A stretch of DNA of 64,000 nucleotides from Plotosus lineatus (GCA_024760905.1 CM045745.1:2731501-2795500); one strand, 5' to 3'. Positions 1 through 10,850 are shown, numbered from the stretch's first letter. Made by a program: numbers and translations. The notes: generated by a model not told the origin, from the sequence alone.

Positions 1-439
1 CCTTTCCACCTGGTCTTGTGAACACACAGTATGTACACCTTCCTCCTCTGCATCATATCAGCCAGCTCTCTACCCTTTTCTGTCATAGTTTCAACATTCA
101 AAGTCTCTATTCTCAGTCCTAGACTCATGCCTTTCCTCCTCTCTCTCTGGCTCTGGACACACCTCCCACCCCTCCTTCTTCAACCTCTCCTCCTTCGACC
201 AACAGTAGTCCAATTTCAACCAACACCCTGTTAGTTAACAGCACTGATGGCGGTCGTTAACCCGGGCCTCGACCAATCCGGTATGAAATTTGTCTTTCCG
301 GTTTGCATTTTGTATTCTGGCAAAAGTTTTACACCGGATGCCCTTCTTATCGCAACCCTGTGCATTTATCCAGGCTTGGGACCGGTGTGAGGGCGGACAC
401 TTGTTTGTGCCCCCCCCCCCCCTTCCCCACGGCTGCATT
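1..439 (-). mobile_element. 5' end of an RTE-clade LINE, cut by the window edge
   Basis: This stretch aligns base for base, with scattered differences, to the 5' part of the full-length RTE LINE at 26053-29203. It shares the start of the endonuclease frame, the 5' untranslated leader with a GACAGGAAGGGCATCC-like core, a C-rich run and the terminal TGCAGCC. The 5' end is near 439, reading leftwards. The rest lies outside the window. The frame is damaged by small changes, so this copy looks older than the full-length one. Confidence 0.85.
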
Positions 440-480
440 GATGAAAAAAAAAAACGGTTTATAAGTTAAAGCTTTCAAAG

Positions 481-600
481 CTTCAAATTTTCAAAGCTGT
501 CAAAAGCCCGTCATATGTAATTTTAGCTTATGATGAAAAAAAACAGTATATAAGTTAAAATTACATATGACGAGCTTTTGGCAGCTTTGAAAATATCAAA
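481..600. repeat. Imperfect inverted repeat at the left edge of an L1 fragment
   Basis: Arms 491-525 and 556-590 are reverse complements at 33 of 35 positions, and the match fades on both sides. The right arm runs straight into L1 reverse-transcriptase sequence, so the left arm is an inverted piece of the same L1. Inversion during L1 integration or later hairpin-type repair would both explain it. Confidence 0.75.
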
Positions 601-3300
601 AAATGATAAAAGTCCAGGATTAGATGGATACACTGCAGAATTTGAATTTATTTTGGATTGACTTTGGACATTTCTTGTTTTGCTCCATTAATTTTGCATA
701 TGAAAATAATATCATGTCTATAACTCAGAAACAAGGAGTTATCACTTGTTTACTCAAACCTGGCAAACTGCATAGTCTTCTAAAACGATTGGTGCCCCAT
801 TTCTCTTTTAAATTTTTCATATCAACTCATGTCATCTTGCAGAGCAGAAATAATCAAATCTGTTCTCGATAACGTAATTCACGGAGATCGTTTTTATCCT
901 GGGGAGATTTATTGGGGGAAATGTTAGACTTTTACATGATATTTTTGAGACACAGAAAAAAGACAAAGTGGAAATGCTTTTGCTAATTGATTTTGAAAAG
1001 GCATTTGATACGGTTTCATGGGACTTTATGAAAAAAACATTTAGCATTTTCAACTTTGGAAAATCCATACAGAAATGGATTCAGTTGTTCCAAAAAGGCA
1101 CTGAATCATGCATTATACAAAATGGTCATTTCTCTAGTTTCCTAAAATTAGCTAGAGGTTGCAGACAGGAGGACCCGATTTCTCCGAGCTCTTGGGAATA
1201 GCAATCAGAGGCAACAAAGGTATAAAAGGTATTAGACTGTGGGATACAACATTTAAAATATATCAATATGCAGACGATACTACTTTGTTGTTGGATGGCA
1301 GTGAGGAGTCATGAAGAGAATCCTTAATTGCTTTGGAATGGTTTTACAAAATTTCAGGACTAAAATTAAATTTGGAAAAAACAAAACTTGTTTGGTTGGG
1401 CTCGATGCGGGAGTCAGACCGTAGGTTTTGTCGAGAAAACAATCAGTATTGGTCCAACTCTTTTACAGCTTTAGGAGTGGATTTATCAATATTGGATACA
1501 TCGTCAATGACGGACAGTAATATACTACATACGATCCAAAATATGAAAAAATCTTCTTAAAAATTGGTCTTACCGCAGTTTGACACCACTGGGGAAATGA
1601 CAGTGACAGTGGGGCAGTGGTGGTCTCGTGGTATAGGGCGGCTAGCTGGGTTATCAAAGGCGGGCCATGTCTGTCACTGTCTATGGTGAGAGGCATGTAA
1701 GAGAACCATTGCTGACTTTCGTAAAGAGTAGGCTGCAAAGTCGTCAGCGTGTTTCTGTCCCTTGCTAAAAAGGGTTGTGACAGGAAGGACATCCGACGTA
1801 AAAATCTCTGCCAAATGAAACATGCGAATCAGATGATTCGCTGTGGCGACTCCCGAGTAAAAAAGGGAAAAAGCCGAAAGGAAGACAGACAGACAAAAGT
1901 CCCTTATCCTTCCGAAAGTTAGTCACCTTTTAATGTCACTCCAGAATCCAAGTGAAAATAAAATTAAAGAAATTGATGTTTTTTAATTTATTTGTAATAA
2001 AAAACCTCCCGGAAAAAAAAAAAAAAAAAAACAGTATTGGTTAAAATGTATGAAGGGGGATTAAAAATGGTTAAAATGGCTAGTTACATTAATAGTTTGA
2101 AACTATCTTGGATTAGAAGATTCTGTCAAATACAAAATACTTGGAGTGTTTTCCCCGGAAATACTATACTAGCCATGGTTACTATGTTTCAAAAATTTCC
2201 TAAAATTAAAAACCCGTTCTGGTCTAATGTTATGTCAGCATTTTGCAAAATTCAGTGAGTGTTTTGAACCAAATACTATCATAGATATATTGAATCAACC
2301 AATTTGGGGGAAATCCCAGGATAAAAATGGAATATATTAGAATGTGGCATAAAAATAATGTTATGTGTGTTAAAGACATAGTGAAGGAAGATGGTTGCCC
2401 CAAAACACTACAGGAGTTGAAATTAGAATATAATATACAAATCACATTTCTTGACTATCATAGGCTGATAAATGCAGTTCCAAAAGCATGGCTCACTAGG
2501 ATCTCCACCCAAAACATACCCCATTTTCCATTTATACCACCACAATTGCAAGCTATTCCCACTGTCAAAAAGGGTTGCAGTGCCCATTCGAGCTTATTTT
2601 CTAGAAAAAATGAGACTGCCCGATCTGCTCAAAATAAATGGGGATGGACCTCAATTTTCAGTATTGTGATAGTATCAATTGGAAAAAAAATTTTTAATTA
2701 CCTTTTTTGGTTACGTTTGACACACGCTTGAGATATTTTTAATATAAGATACCACATCGTATTCTGCCCACCAACAAATTTCTTTTTTCTGATGAATGCT
2801 CATTCTGTGGAACTGGTACAGAATCTATACTTCATTTGTTTGTTGAGTGTGAAGCTGTATTCCAATTATGGTTTGATTTGCAGCGGTGGTTGATCTCCTG
2901 TGGCTATACGAATATTGATCTTCAACCTTCACACATTATTTTTGGTAAGCTTGATAAAGATGTCATTTTCAACTATACTATATTGATTCCTAAATTTGTA
3001 ATATACAAATGCAAGCTTAGTGACAGGAACCCAAGTGCTGCTACAGTCAAAGCCTACTTAAAATATGTTCTGGAAACAAAAAAATCATTGCAATTACAAA
3101 CAACAAAGCGGATATTTTCTATGGTAAATGGACAAGTTTATTGAATAAATTATGTGTTTTGTAACATAATTTGAAGGTACTGTTTATACAGTTGTGATAT
3201 TTTTGTAACACCAACCAACTGAATCTACTATTTTTTTTTTTTTTTGTTAATGAAATTGTGTTGTTTGTAAAATAGGAATGTGGTTCTGGAAATTAAAAGT
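556..3300 (+). mobile_element. Decayed fish L1-type LINE, reverse transcriptase to C-terminus, split by a SINE
   Basis: Broken frames show an L1-type reverse transcriptase: SPGLDGYTAEF near 610, LLIDFEKAFDTVSWDF near 980-1030, a degraded RGxRQxDPxSP block near 1155-1185 and the YADD catalytic box near 1270. After the SINE at 1611-1884 the same protein resumes (LILPKVSHLLMSLQNPSENK from about 1900). It continues through INSLKLSWIRRF near 2100 to a C-terminal zinc-knuckle-like CSFCGTGTESILHLFVEC (2800-2850) and a stop at 3142. Many stops and frameshifts show a long-dead copy. The 5' region (ORF1, endonuclease) is absent. Confidence 0.85.
1611..1884 (+). mobile_element. tRNA-derived SINE with RTE-type tail (family S-RTE), inserted in L1
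   Basis: The copy starts GGGGCAGTGGTGGTCT and ends with the tail GTGGCGACTCCCGAGT...AAAGCCGAAAGGAA. The A-box part of the tRNA-like head is present. The B-box part, seen at 10917-11270, has been lost by an internal deletion near 1650. The L1 reading resumes directly after it, with GACAGTGACA-like sequence on both sides, so insertion into an existing L1 is clear. Confidence 0.85.
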
Positions 3301-3634
3301 AAATTAAAAAAAGGAGTATTTTATATTCAATTTGTAGTTTAACTGGGAGCCAGTGCAGTGTGAATAAGGTTGTGAACATGAACAAGTTTTTCTGCATCAT
3401 GCAGTGACAACCTATTTCTTATTGTAATAACATTCCTGAGATAGAAGAAGGCCACCTGAGTAATATCATCCACATGAGCTTCAAATAAAAGACCAGCATC
3501 AATAAGCACTCTGTCTTTTACTGCTGCACGTGATGAGACTGAAACATCATCCAAATTTACTACATAATCAGAAACCTTATTTCTATCTGCCTGAGATCCG
3601 AGTACAAGAACTTCTGTCTGATCAGAGTTTAAAA

Positions 3635-3635
<1 letters not shown>

Positions 3636-3678
<43 letters not shown>
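3636..3678. repeat. (AT)n microsatellite
   Basis: About 21 uninterrupted AT units inside the L2-like remnant, next to the left arm of the perfect inverted repeat. Confidence 0.95.
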
Positions 3679-3682
<4 letters not shown>

Positions 3683-3966
3683 AAATGGTGATTTCTCTGT
3701 ACGCTCTAATGTTAAGTTTGGTATTCCACAAGGTTCTGTCCTAGGCCTGTTGCTTTTATCCATATGTTACATACATGCTCCTCTCATATATTATATATAT
3801 ATATAAAACTGTGTATCATCAGCATAACAATGAAGCGAATACCATGATCACAAATGATACGAAGGGTGGAGCATGTATGTAACATATGGATAAAAGCAAC
3901 AGGCCTAGGACAGAACCTTGTGGAATACCAAACTTAACATTAGAGCGTACAGAGAAATCACCATTT
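3683..3966. repeat. Perfect 99-bp inverted repeat with 86-bp spacer
   Basis: Bases 3683-3781 are the exact reverse complement of 3868-3966. Both arms encode the same LINE reverse-transcriptase segment, on opposite strands. The spacer holds the next part of that segment (degraded YADD region) and a short AT run. Perfect identity amid decayed sequence points to a recent inverted duplication, gene conversion, or an assembly artefact. Confidence 0.95.
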
Positions 3967-4256
3967 CCACCTATGAACTGATAACGGTCAGAAAATAAGA
4001 TTTAAAGCAGGAGAGGATGGTTCCCTTAACTTGAACAGCATTTTCTAATCTGTCAAGGAGAGTTGTGTGATCAATAGTGTCAACTGCTGCACTAAGGGCA
4101 AGTAACACAAGCAGGGAGACACAGCCGTTGTTCGAGGCCTCCAGTGGGTCATTTAAGTAAGTTTGACTCCAAGCACTCGGTGGCTTGATCGAGTTCTGTG
4201 GGATCTGATGTTGATCCGATCATAGTTGATAATTCTGGAAGATTATTAATGAAATT

Positions 4257-4639
4257 AAACATAACATAACATAACATGAGTGGTGAGAACAGGCCATTCA
4301 GCCCAACTAAGCTCACCATTGTCCTATTCTAAAGTGACTCCAACCTTAAAGACGCACACTCTAACCTTAAAGACGCACTTTTTTTTTTTTTTTTCATGAC
4401 TAGATGGTATCCAGCACTAGATCAAGTCTGCTTTTGAAGACTTGTAAGGTTTCTGCTTCGACAACGTGGTTAGGCAATCTATTCCACACTGAAATTACCC
4501 TCTGCGAGAAAAAATATTTCCTAATATTTGTGCTAAATTTACCCTTAAATAACTTCCATCGTTCCAAATTCCGTGCAGTTGTTGATGTAAAAGTGTCGCT
4601 TAATGCGATCATGTGGCAACGTGCGCGTGTATGTGTGTG

Positions 4640-4701
<62 letters not shown>

Positions 4702-4750
4702 CTGGTAGGTGATATAAGAATATAATCTGAAATAGTTTCTGACTGTGCAA
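4257..4750 (-). mobile_element. 3' end of a CR1/L2-like LINE with (ATAAC)n tail
   Basis: The minus strand encodes a typical LINE C-terminus: KFSTNIRKYFFSQRVISVWN, LPNHVVEAETLQVFKSRLDL, then a stop near 4400. A non-coding tail follows and ends in AACAT repeats at 4257-4277. An (AT) microsatellite at about 4647-4695 interrupts the 5' side. Confidence 0.75.
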
Positions 4751-5575
4751 TTATGACTATTTTTAATATTCAACACAAAAGTTAGTATTAAATGTTGTGT
4801 GTGACCTGCTTTGAGTGGGTCCTTTTAAATTTGGATTAACGGAACCTAGGATGCATACGAACCATGAACTGTTATTAAAGGGCCGTCTTGGTTATCAAAA
4901 TGAATATTAAAGTTACCAATAATTCGAGCTTTATCTCAAGAAACAACCAGGTTTGACATTGATGTTTGACATTTATCCTTCACCACATTTGTTCTTCACA
5001 CACTGAGGAAAATATACCTTTTTCTGGAAACTTGTCCTCATAGACCCCATGTATGGTTAATGTCAGGTGGTAGGAAAATAAGTATACGATTCTAGTCATC
5101 TTGGTTTGATTGGCTCACAGTCACAGATGCCACATCACAGCCACAGCAGTTTTTGGAAATTAAACTTGAATTCTCTTCAGAATACCTTTACTGTTTCCCT
5201 ATTATTTTTTATTCTTTTTTGAATTGTGTATTTTTTAATTTTGTTTTACCCATGTATGTATCATGGGCCACAAAAGTAAGAAAACATCTTAGTAATTTGA
5301 CTATGTGCTTCACGCTTCATTCGTCAACATGCAAAGTAGTTTTTCTACTGCATTAATGTTTACATTTTTAATTGTGATACAGATGCAATGCGATACTCAG
5401 TGTAAATATATTGATTCTTGTTCTAATGTGCCTTAATTTCCGAACAAAAATATTAAAAGAAAAAACAGGCACAGAATGAATCGTGAGCATTATCAGTGTG
5501 ATCGATGGTCGAATGTAAATCTAGTGTAAAATGTATAACAGTAGATGGATGTTGGTGCTATATGGATCAGTTGTA
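4751..5575. other. No gene or recognised repeat
   Basis: AT-rich sequence with only short chance frames (for example 5153-5356). I see no splice-flanked coding segment and no known repeat ends. Confidence 0.5.
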
Positions 5576-5579
5576 CTGT

Positions 5580-7580
5580 TTAATGTTCACAGGTAGGAAT
5601 GACTTCCTGTTGTGTTCAATAGAACATTTATGTGGTCTCAGCCTCTCACTGAATGGCTCCTGTGATGGATCAGCAGGTTGTGAAGCAGGTGGGAGGTATT
5701 GTTCAGTATTGTCTTTGTTTTGGACAACATTTTCCCCTCCGACACCACCGTCAGGGAGTCCAGTTCCGTCCTAACAATGTTACTGACCTTGCAGGTCTGC
5801 GACCCTCAGCCTGCTCGTAGAACATCATGAGTAGTGTCCGACGTGTTAAGTGACCTTAGCCACCTCAAAAAAAGAGATGGCTCCGATCCTTCTAGTAAAG
5901 TGTGGTAGTGTTCTTAACTTTATTTTCAACATGAACGCCAAGGTATTTGTAATCTCTCACCATTTCAACATTGTTGCACTGGATGGAATCAGGGGTTGCT
6001 GGTGTTTTAGATGAACCTAAATGCAAATTGTTACTTGGTCTTTGCCATATTAAGCTGAAGATGATTCTGCTCACACCATGTGATGAAGGAATGCATCGCA
6101 GCCCGATATTCTGTCTCCTCGCCTCCACTGATACATCCGACAACAGCACAGTCATCAGAAAACTTCTGAGGATGGCAGGTCTCTGTGCAATAGCTGAAGT
6201 CTGTTGTGTAGAGAGTGAAGAGGAAAGGGAGAGGACAGTCTCCTGTGGTGCTCTGTTGTTGATGACCACTGGGTCCGACACACAGTGCTGCAAGTGCACA
6301 TATTGTGGTCTTCCATTCAGTTATTCCACAATCCAGGACACAAGAGAACCATCCATTTACATCGCTGTCAGCTTCTCACTCAGGAGGGTCGACCTGATGG
6401 TGCTGAGCGCACTGGAAAAGGGGGGAAAAAAACATGACCCTCACAGCATTCTCTGGTTGATCCAGATGAAAGTAGACACAGTTAAGCAGGTAGATAAGTA
6501 CGTCCTCGACTCTGAGACGAGGCTGATTGGTGAACTGGAGGGGGTCCATATGTTGTCTGACCATGGGTCAGAGTTGATCCAGTATGAGTTTCACGAGGGT
6601 GTTCATGGCATGTGATGTCACTGCCACAGCTCTGTAATCCTGTGGGCCACTGGGTGTAGGGTCTTTGGTACAGGAATGAGGTATGTGTACCACCAAACTG
6701 AGACCCTCTGTAGACTCATTGTGCAGGTGTAATGTGAGACTCTACAGAGCTGGGGGCACAGGCTTTAAGGACAGAGGGGCTCACCTCATCCAGTCCTGCT
6801 GCCTTGTCTGAGTAGAGTCTTTTCAGCTTTTTCTCAACCCGAGTATAAGTGAAGTTGACAGGTGGGGTGTCCGATCCATCCCAGGAGGCAGGGGTGCAGT
6901 GAGGAGGGGGATGGGGTAGCGTGGCAAGATTGTTCAGGCTTTCTCATGATGAGTTAGGAGGGTGCTGTGCTGTAGCTGCAGTGTTGAAATGGGAAAGAAC
7001 ACTTTCAGCTCGTTGGCCTTGTTCTCACCATCCTCCGTTCATCTACTGATGGATGGCCCAAAACAAGTGTTGTTCTTCATACCACTCCAAGCCTCTCTCA
7101 TATTGTTCTGCTGGGGTTTCCACTGTAATTTTTTGTAATTGTCCTTCACCTTTCTGAGCTTGACTCCCAGTGAACTTTGGATTGTTCTCACTTTCTCTCT
7201 GTTGCCTGCCCTGAATGCCCCCTACTTGTCCATGAGGAGGGTTTTAATGTCTGTAGTCACCCAGAGCTTGTTATTTGGGTAACAAAAGACCGCTTGAGCC
7301 GGGATAATGGTGTCAGAGCAGACATTATTGTAGTGTGAAATGCACTCAGTTAAGCCCGTCAATGTCCTCATCATGTGGCTTACAGAGCGCATAGGCAAAT
7401 AATATGGTCTGAGTCCACAATTCACTTTTGCTTGTCAAAAGAACTGGTGAACGATACACTTCTCCATTTCTTTTGTTTGAGCTCATCTCAACCTCTTCTG
7501 TTGCAGCCCCATTTTGTGGTTCTTTGCCATCTCTTTCTGTCCTAATTCATCATTCCACATGTGATAACAGGTTCACACGA
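5580..7580 (-). mobile_element. Decayed jockey-superfamily LINE, linker to reverse transcriptase
   Basis: On the minus strand: PNNKLWVTTDIKTLLMDK (7280-7220) matches the linker after the endonuclease. HMDPLQFTNQPRLRVEDVLIYLLN (6560-6490) and RAPQETVLSLS (6260-6230) are reverse-transcriptase blocks. SDVSVEARRQNIG (6130-6090) is a degraded thumb region and VEMVRDYKYLGVHVENK (5970-5910) follows. Several frameshifts separate them. A 214-residue open frame on the + strand (5971-6615) is only the antisense shadow of this element. The family is the same as, or close to, the copies at 8165-10770 and 47590-48205. Confidence 0.75.
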
Positions 7581-7586
7581 CATTGC

Positions 7587-8160
7587 TCACATTCTCCTAT
7601 TTAATGCGAGGAATGGGTTCTGTATAGTCAGCAAGTGTGGCTGAGTAGAAGTGAGCACAGATGCTTTTTTTTTTTTTTTATATATAATCTTTAGCCTTGA
7701 TAAAACTGGAAGAACTGGGAAAGCATTATTTTTACATCGGAGCTGCACTATACTATAATCATTGGCTGTTTTAAAAAGTGCATTGTTTGCAAGAGTGCAG
7801 AGGTGAACAAGAATGTCCTTTTGAGGGAAGGCTGCCAGATTTGAAAATCCTCTGCATGCTGGGCAACTATGTACATGGTGCCGCAATTATATGGGCTCTG
7901 CCTAAATCTTTCCTACAAGGACATGCGGAAATATTATGCACTGCAGCAAAGCCTGCCAAGGCATAGGCTTCACTTTTTCACTCATATGCAGCAGATTATA
8001 ATTCTTTTAAGAATGTTGGATTGCATCGCTTTTTGCCAAAACTCAACTACATCAAAGTTTTTTACAGTATTAAGTAACTGGATGGTAAAAGTCAAACACT
8101 TTGTCACTGGGAGATGCACAAGCTCCATTTCGCATCAGTAAAGCAGTGATTCATGCACAG
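7587..8160. other. Unassigned; one 99-residue open frame of unknown origin
   Basis: A minus-strand open frame at 7587-7886 reads CPACRGFSNLAAFPQKDILV and later a lysine run from a poly-T tract. I do not recognise it. It could be an old transposon fragment. Nothing shows expression. Confidence 0.3.
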
Positions 8161-8164
8161 TTCC

Positions 8165-8546
8165 TGGAGATGCCAATCCCTAATTTGTCACTTTATGTTG
8201 CAGGTGAAAATGGCAGACGCTCCTTGGAGGGTGACGCTGCGGAGCTCTGAATCAATTTACTTCTTTGTCTTGATTTGTTCTGTTTGCTGTTTTGGTTGTT
8301 TATTTTTACACTGTGCTTGTCTATGACCGGACGACCTTAATATGGCTAAAAGAGTGTAGTATTTTCAGTCATTTAGATCCGAGCATGCTCAGCTCCAATC
8401 CTGGGCTAATACGCGACGGCAGCTCGATGCTACGCTGCACCCAGAAAAACAGCAAGCCCAGGCGGAGACACGGCAGGTGGGGAGGAGCCGAATGACGACT
8501 CCGGCGCTTGGTTAGCATTGGTAGGCTAGAACTTCCGGTCATACTA
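8165..8546 (+). mobile_element. Jockey-superfamily LINE, 5' leader and start of ORF, left of a Tc1 insertion
   Basis: This matches the reverse complement of 47765-48070, which is the 5' leader of the same LINE. Shared landmarks are an AAAATGGC block (AAGATGGCG in the other copy), TTACTTCTTTGT, the stretch around GTCTATGACCGG, and GGCGCTTGGTTAGCA just before the Tc1. The element continues beyond the Tc1 at 10175. Confidence 0.7.
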
Positions 8547-8762
8547 GAGTGGTATGAAAAAGTATCTGAACCTTTTGGAATTTCTCACATTTCTGCATAA
8601 AATCACCATCAAATGTGATCTGATCTTTGTCAAAATCACACAGATGAAAAAACAGTGTCTGCTTTAACTAAATCCAGCCAAACAAACATTTATAGGTTTT
8701 CATATTTTAATAAGGATAGCATGCAAACAATGACAGAAGGGGGAGGAATAAGTAACTGAACC
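8547..8762. repeat. Tc1 left terminal inverted repeat (IR/DR type)
   Basis: The outer motif is at about 8551-8573 and the inner motif at about 8744-8762, separated by about 170 bases. The repeat is about 97 percent identical to the right terminal repeat by eye, which suggests a recent insertion. Confidence 0.9.
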
Positions 8763-8769
8763 ATCACAT

Positions 8770-9795
8770 TTAATATTTTGTGGCCCCCCCTTTGGCAGCA
8801 ATAACTTCAACCAGACGCTTCCTGTAGCTGCAGATCAGTCTGGCACATCGATCAGGACTAATCTCGGCCCATTCTTCTTTACAAAACTGCTGTAGTTCAG
8901 TCAGATTCCTGGGATGACTCGCATGAATCGCTGTCTTGAGGTCATGCGACAGCATCTCAATGGGGTTCAAGTCTGGACTTTGACTTGGCCACTCCAGAAC
9001 GTGTATTTTGTTCTTCTGAAACCATTCTGAAATTGATGTGCTTCTGTGTTTTGGATCATTGTCTTGTTGCAGTATCCATCCTCTTTTTAGCTTCAACTGT
9101 CTGACAGACGGCCTCAGGTTTTCCTGCAAAATATCCTGATAAACTTTTGAATTCATTTTTCCATTAATGATTGCAAGTTGTCCAGGCCCCGAGGCAGCAA
9201 AACAGCCCAAAACCATGATGCACCCTCCAACATGCTTCGTGGTGGGGATGAGGTGTTGATGTTGATGAACTGTTCCATTTTTCCTCCACACATGACGTTG
9301 TGTATTCCTCCCAAACAATTCAACTTTGGTTTCATCAGTCCACAAAATATTTTTCCAAAACTTCTGTGGAGTGTCCAAGTGCCTTTTTGCGAACATTAAA
9401 CGAGCAACAATGTTTTTTTTTTTAGACAGCAGTGGCTTCCTCCTTGGAGTCCTCCCATGAACACCATTCTTGGCCATTGTTTTACATATAGTTGATGTGT
9501 GTACAGAGATATTGGACTCTGCCAGTGATTTCTGTAAGTCTTTAGCAGACACTGTAGGGTTTTTTTTTACCTCTCTGAGTATTCTGCGCTGAACTCTTGG
9601 CGTCATCTTTGGTGGATGGCCACTCCTTGGGAGAGAAGGAACCGTGCCAAACTCTCTCCATTTGTAGACAACTTCTCTGACGGTCGATTGATGAACATCC
9701 AGACTTGTAGAGATGATTTTGTATCCTTTCCCAGCTTTATACAAATCAACAATTCTTGATCGCAGGTCTTCAGACAGCTCTTTTGAGTGAGCCAT
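8770..9795 (-). CDS. Tc1-like transposase, DD34E, 341 residues, open frame
   Basis: Cut-and-paste transposase that binds the element's terminal repeats and inserts at TA. I chose the ATG at 9795, which begins MAHSKELSEDLRSRIVDLYK. The frame stays open upstream to 9933, but the 341-residue product is the family's usual length. In order: N-terminal paired-like helix-turn-helix (about 1-60); a linker with PRSGHPPKMTPRVQRR in place of the GRPR-type motif (about 60-80); a second helix-turn-helix with a basic stretch TPRRKPLLSKKK (about 115-135); then the catalytic domain. Visible catalytic residues are D in WTDETKVELFG, D in QQDNDPKH, and E in SPDLNPIEM 34 residues later. The glycine-rich box GGCIMVLGCFAASGPG is present. 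It ends VEVIAAKGGATKY, as in fish Tc1 proteins. MLSHDLK follows the catalytic E, where relatives usually have a W-containing stretch. No stop or frameshift is seen, but activity is not shown. Confidence 0.93.
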   Translation of the reverse strand: MAHSKELSEDLRSRIVDLYKAGKGYKIISTSLDVHQSTVREVVYKWREFGTVPSLPRSGHPPKMTPRVQRRILREVKKNPTVSAKDLQKSLAESNISVHTSTICKTMAKNGVHGRTPRRKPLLSKKKNIVARLMFAKRHLDTPQKFWKNILWTDETKVELFGRNTQRHVWRKNGTVHQHQHLIPTTKHVGGCIMVLGCFAASGPGQLAIINGKMNSKVYQDILQENLRPSVRQLKLKRGWILQQDNDPKHRSTSISEWFQKNKIHVLEWPSQSPDLNPIEMLSHDLKTAIHASHPRNLTELQQFCKEEWAEISPDRCARLICSYRKRLVEVIAAKGGATKY

Positions 9796-9960
9796 GGTGC
9801 ACATCAGACAATGCTTTTCATCAAGACAATTCTTACGAGGTGTGTGTTTTATAGTGGGCAGGGCAGCTTTAAGCCACTCATCAGTGATTGGGCACACACC
9901 TGACTTAAATTGTTTGGAAAAAATTGGTTTCAATTGCTCTTTCAGTCTCCTTAGGCAGAG

Positions 9961-10174
9961 GGTTCAGTTACTTATTCCTCAACCTTCTGTCATTGTTTGC
10001 ATGCTATCCTCATTAAAATATGAAAACCTATAAATGTTTGTTTGGCTGGTTTTAGTTAAAGCAGACACTTTTTTCATCTGTGTGATTTTGACAAAGATCA
10101 GATCACATTTGATGGTGATTTTATGCAGAAATGTGAGAAATTCCAAAAGGTTCAGATACTTTTTCATATCACTG
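9961..10174. repeat. Tc1 right terminal inverted repeat (IR/DR type)
   Basis: Reverse complement of the left repeat. The inner motif is at 9961-9980 and the outer at about 10150-10174, ending CACTG. Confidence 0.9.
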
Positions 10175-10770
10175 TGTTTACGAATGTTCAATCTCTTCGA
10201 AATGAGATGGACAAGCTTCATGCACGGATTGCAACGCGGAGGGATCTACAGGTCTGCTCCATGCTGTGTTCCTGTGAAACGTGGCTCGAGGAGCGTACAC
10301 TTGGTAGTACAATTGGTAGTAGGATGCTGAGGTTATATAATAGTGAAAAAAGCCCAGCAGAGAATCGATTTCATCAGGATGCTCAGAAAAGCTGGCCTGC
10401 ACTATCGGACTCTCACCCAGATCTACAAAGGGCTGATTGAAAGCATCCTCACTACAAACATCACTGTGCAACACCACACTGGCAGAGAGGAAGGCTCTGT
10501 AAGGTATCGCAAGGACTGCAGAGAGGATTATCGGGACTGAACTTCCTTCCATAAACACGATGTACACACAGTGCTGTCACACAACAATAGGAAGGACAAT
10601 TAGAGACACACTACATCCAGCTCACTCCCTACTTAAACAAAAACACCGCACATATAACCTCAGGCACAAATGGGTGGACAGTATTGTCACACATAGGACT
10701 CGCTTCTTCAACAGCTTCTTTCCTGCTGCAGTGAAATTTTCAAGTGTCCGAACAAAAGGATGGGCATAGT
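10175..10770 (+). mobile_element. Jockey-superfamily LINE continuing right of the Tc1, internally deleted
   Basis: It resumes with ORF sequence (NVQSLRNEMDKLHARIATRR, then LEERTLGSTIGSRMLRLYNS) from the endonuclease N-terminus. It then jumps to the C-terminal part (KAQQRIDFIRMLRKAGLHYR, ESILTTNITV) and a decayed end with FFNSFFPAAVKF near 10725. Most of the reverse transcriptase is missing. The frames are broken. Confidence 0.7.
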
Positions 10771-10847
10771 CTGACATACGTAGATATGTATAGACAGGGA
10801 TCCCTTGCTACTTTGCGCTTCAATTAATGTGGCTTCAGTGCATCGCA

Positions 10848-10850
<3 letters not shown>

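Larger units (their letters stand above)
3300..4256 (-). mobile_element. L2/Maui-like LINE reverse transcriptase remnant
   Basis: On the minus strand, from right to left, the pieces are: an AFDTIDHTTLLDRLENAVQV block near 4080-4020, GIPQGSVLGLLL near 3900, a degraded YADDT box near 3820, then LLNSDQTEVLVLGSQADR near 3640-3580 and FFYLRNVITIRNRLS near 3450. The order and motifs are those of L2-like reverse transcriptases. An (AT) run and an exact inverted duplication (3683-3781 against 3868-3966) disrupt it. It is not functional. Confidence 0.75.
8547..10174 (-). mobile_element. Tc1-like DNA transposon with ~214-bp terminal repeats and an open transposase
   Basis: The terminal inverted repeats 8547-8762 and 9961-10174 agree over about 210 bases, with only about five substitutions and one 2-base indel. 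Each contains an outer (GTATGAAAAAGTATCTGAAC) and an inner (GGAATAAGTAACTGAACC) copy of a transposase-site-like motif, the IR/DR layout known from Sleeping-Beauty-type elements. A TA precedes the left end (8545-8546); the right flank has TG, a one-base change. The element sits in a jockey LINE whose paralogue at 47590-47840 shows the unoccupied site. Confidence 0.95.

Noticed and set aside
5971..6615. 214-residue open frame on the + strand
   Set aside because: It is antisense to a jockey-superfamily LINE whose protein motifs are clear on the minus strand.
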